Source: Viola odorata
Lineage: Eukaryota; Streptophyta; Magnoliopsida; Malpighiales; Violaceae
Assembly: GCA_963691705.1 (NCBI GenBank)
Contig: OY829538.1
Span: 35,918,836-35,982,835, forward strand
Length of the DNA stretch: 64,000 nucleotides
Direction: 5' to 3'
The number at the start of each line of letters is the position of its first letter. The stretch's first letter is position 1. The notes beneath the pieces were generated by a model, which worked only from the letters and a program-made list of their open reading frames with translations, searched no databases and was not told the origin of the DNA. A program made the position numbers and the translations under genes. Shown one piece after another: positions 62,941 through 64,000 of this stretch.

Positions 62941-63693
62941 GCTGAGGCGGTTGCCAACATCATGACAGAAAAAATCTAGCGTTTCTTCAAACACCAGGTT
63001 ATCATGCGTTTCGGAGTTCCCCGCGTGCTAGTCAGCGATAACGGAACGCAATTCACTAGCCAATTCTTTAGAGACCAATGTGTGGAGTTTGGAATCGAGC
63101 AAAGATTCTCTTCCGTGGCTCATCCGCAGACCAATGGTCAGGCTGAGGTGACAAACCGAGCCATCCTTAATGTTGTTAAGAAGAACCTAGAGGGATCCAA
63201 AAAGAAGTGGGCAGATGAACTGCCGTATGTGATGTGGGCGTACCGCATGACCACAAAAACCAGCACAGGAGAGACACCCTTTGCACTGGCTTTCGGTACT
63301 AAGGTCGTCACGCCCGTGGAAATTGGTACCATGAGCCTACGAGTGGCCTACTTCAGAGAAGAGCTGAATGAGGAAAGGCTACGTGCGAATCTTGACGCGC
63401 TGCCCGAGTTACAGGAGGAAGCTCTTCTGAAAATGACGCACTATAAGCAAAAGATGGTGCGTTATCACAATAGGCACGTCAGAGAGCGGCTATTGAAAGA
63501 AAGTGACCTGGTACTCAGGGATCAGCAAGCGACTGGTCAACGCCGGGGGAAGCTCAGCCCAAACTGGGAAGGGTCGTACCACGTTACCCGTATTGTCGGG
63601 AGAGGAGCGTATCATCTGGAGACACTCGACGGTACCCCCTTACCTAACTCCTGGAATATCGCTCGTTTGAAATTATATCATGCCAGACTTTGA
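62941..63693 (+). pseudogene. Integrase of Tat-D with internal deletion
   Basis: At about 62938-62950 the reading jumps from CITE directly to AEAVANIMTEKI. Compared with Tat-C about 320 bp are missing: the zinc domain and the first catalytic Asp. TAG at 62977-62979 replaces Trp. The rest is open: VLVSDNGTQFTSQFFRDQ and TNGQAEVTN (second Asp and Glu, DD35E), then LSPNWEGSYHVTRIV and SWNIARLKLYHARL. Confidence 0.88.
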
Positions 63694-64000
63694 TTTATCT
63701 CTGCACCCTTTACTAACGCCAGCCCTAACCTATGCTAACGCTCGAATAATGAGCTTTCTTGTGTTTTGCGGCTGCGTGTATGTGTGCAGGCGATGAAAGA
63801 AAAACAAAAAGAGGTTGCCAGGAGTGAAAAGTCCTATCCTTATGATGGTCGGTCCTGATCAGATGACTCACTAAGTGAGGGCACGCCCTGGCACACCTAA
63901 TATTTATCGTTGGGAGTGAAAAGTCCTATCCTTGTGGTAGCCACGAGTGGGCCATAAGATGAGGCACGTCCCGACACCCCCGGGAATGAAAAGTCCTAAC
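63694..64000 (+). repeat. Start of Tat-D 3' tandem repeats
   Basis: After integrase: three copies of GAAAAGTCCTATCCTTRTG from about 63828, 63910 and 63985, with GGTCCTGATCAG and CTCACTAAGTGAG (63867-63879) in the first. Same family as in Tat-B and Tat-C. The window ends here. Confidence 0.8.

Larger units (their letters stand above)
57569..64000 (+). mobile_element. Tat-D: Tat-lineage Ty3/gypsy element, 3' part outside the window
   Basis: 5' LTR 57569-58083, PBS, gag, protease, RT, RNase H domains, an integrase with a deletion, and the start of the 3' repeats. Coding similarity to Tat-B and Tat-C is high, but the LTR differs. It has more stops than the others, so it is probably the most decayed. 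Whether it carries the antisense module cannot be seen. Confidence 0.9.

Overview
This is nuclear DNA from a flowering plant, probably a eudicot. It shows Ty3/gypsy LTR retrotransposons of the Athila and Tat lineages, plant-type mariner remains, spliceosomal introns, and debris of three plant genes (a GBF4-like bZIP, an AAE15/16-like acyl-activating enzyme, and an ALG1/TURAN-like glycosyltransferase). I cannot name the species. No intact host gene, tRNA, rRNA or CRISPR array was seen.

Layout. 1-2192: 3' end of a plus-strand Tat element (Tat-A). 2193-11444: AT-rich DNA with a mariner pseudogene (about 3827-6950), a bZIP exon fragment, two AAE15/16-like exons and three ALG1-like exons. 11445-55625: a 44-kb nest. 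The outer shell is a minus-strand Athila element with 1.55-kb LTRs. Inside it lies minus-strand Tat-B (14198-45395, 589-bp LTRs, 5-bp target duplication CCATG). Inside the Tat-B gag lies plus-strand Tat-C (27770-43143, 568-bp LTRs). 55626-57568: the other half of the ALG1-like exon that Athila split, a gypsy RT scrap, and an acidic ORF with DLN motifs. 57569-64000: a fourth Tat element (Tat-D, plus strand) running off the window. LTR differences counted by eye (Tat-B about 18/589, Tat-C about 11/568) agree with the nesting order.

How the genes work together. Each Tat element encodes Gag (with a variant CX2HX4HX4C knuckle), protease, reverse transcriptase, a degenerate and a second archaeal-type RNase H, and integrase. 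All carry stops and frameshifts. Between integrase and the 3' LTR, Tat-B and Tat-C carry a collinear module of four genes on the opposite strand, called aORF1-aORF4 here. The two genes nearest the LTR are also visible in Tat-A. aORF3 and aORF4 look like tandem paralogues: a domain resembling the Pfam 'putative gypsy type transposon' family (PF04195), then a low-complexity region and a coiled coil. They have short GT-AG introns, with matching position and phase where comparable, and most module genes have a TATA-like box upstream. aORF1 (small, helical) and aORF2 (proline-rich, basic patch, conserved acidic tail) are not families I recognise. This spliced, antisense, four-gene cassette, kept in two Tat families with quite different LTRs, is the most interesting content of the window.
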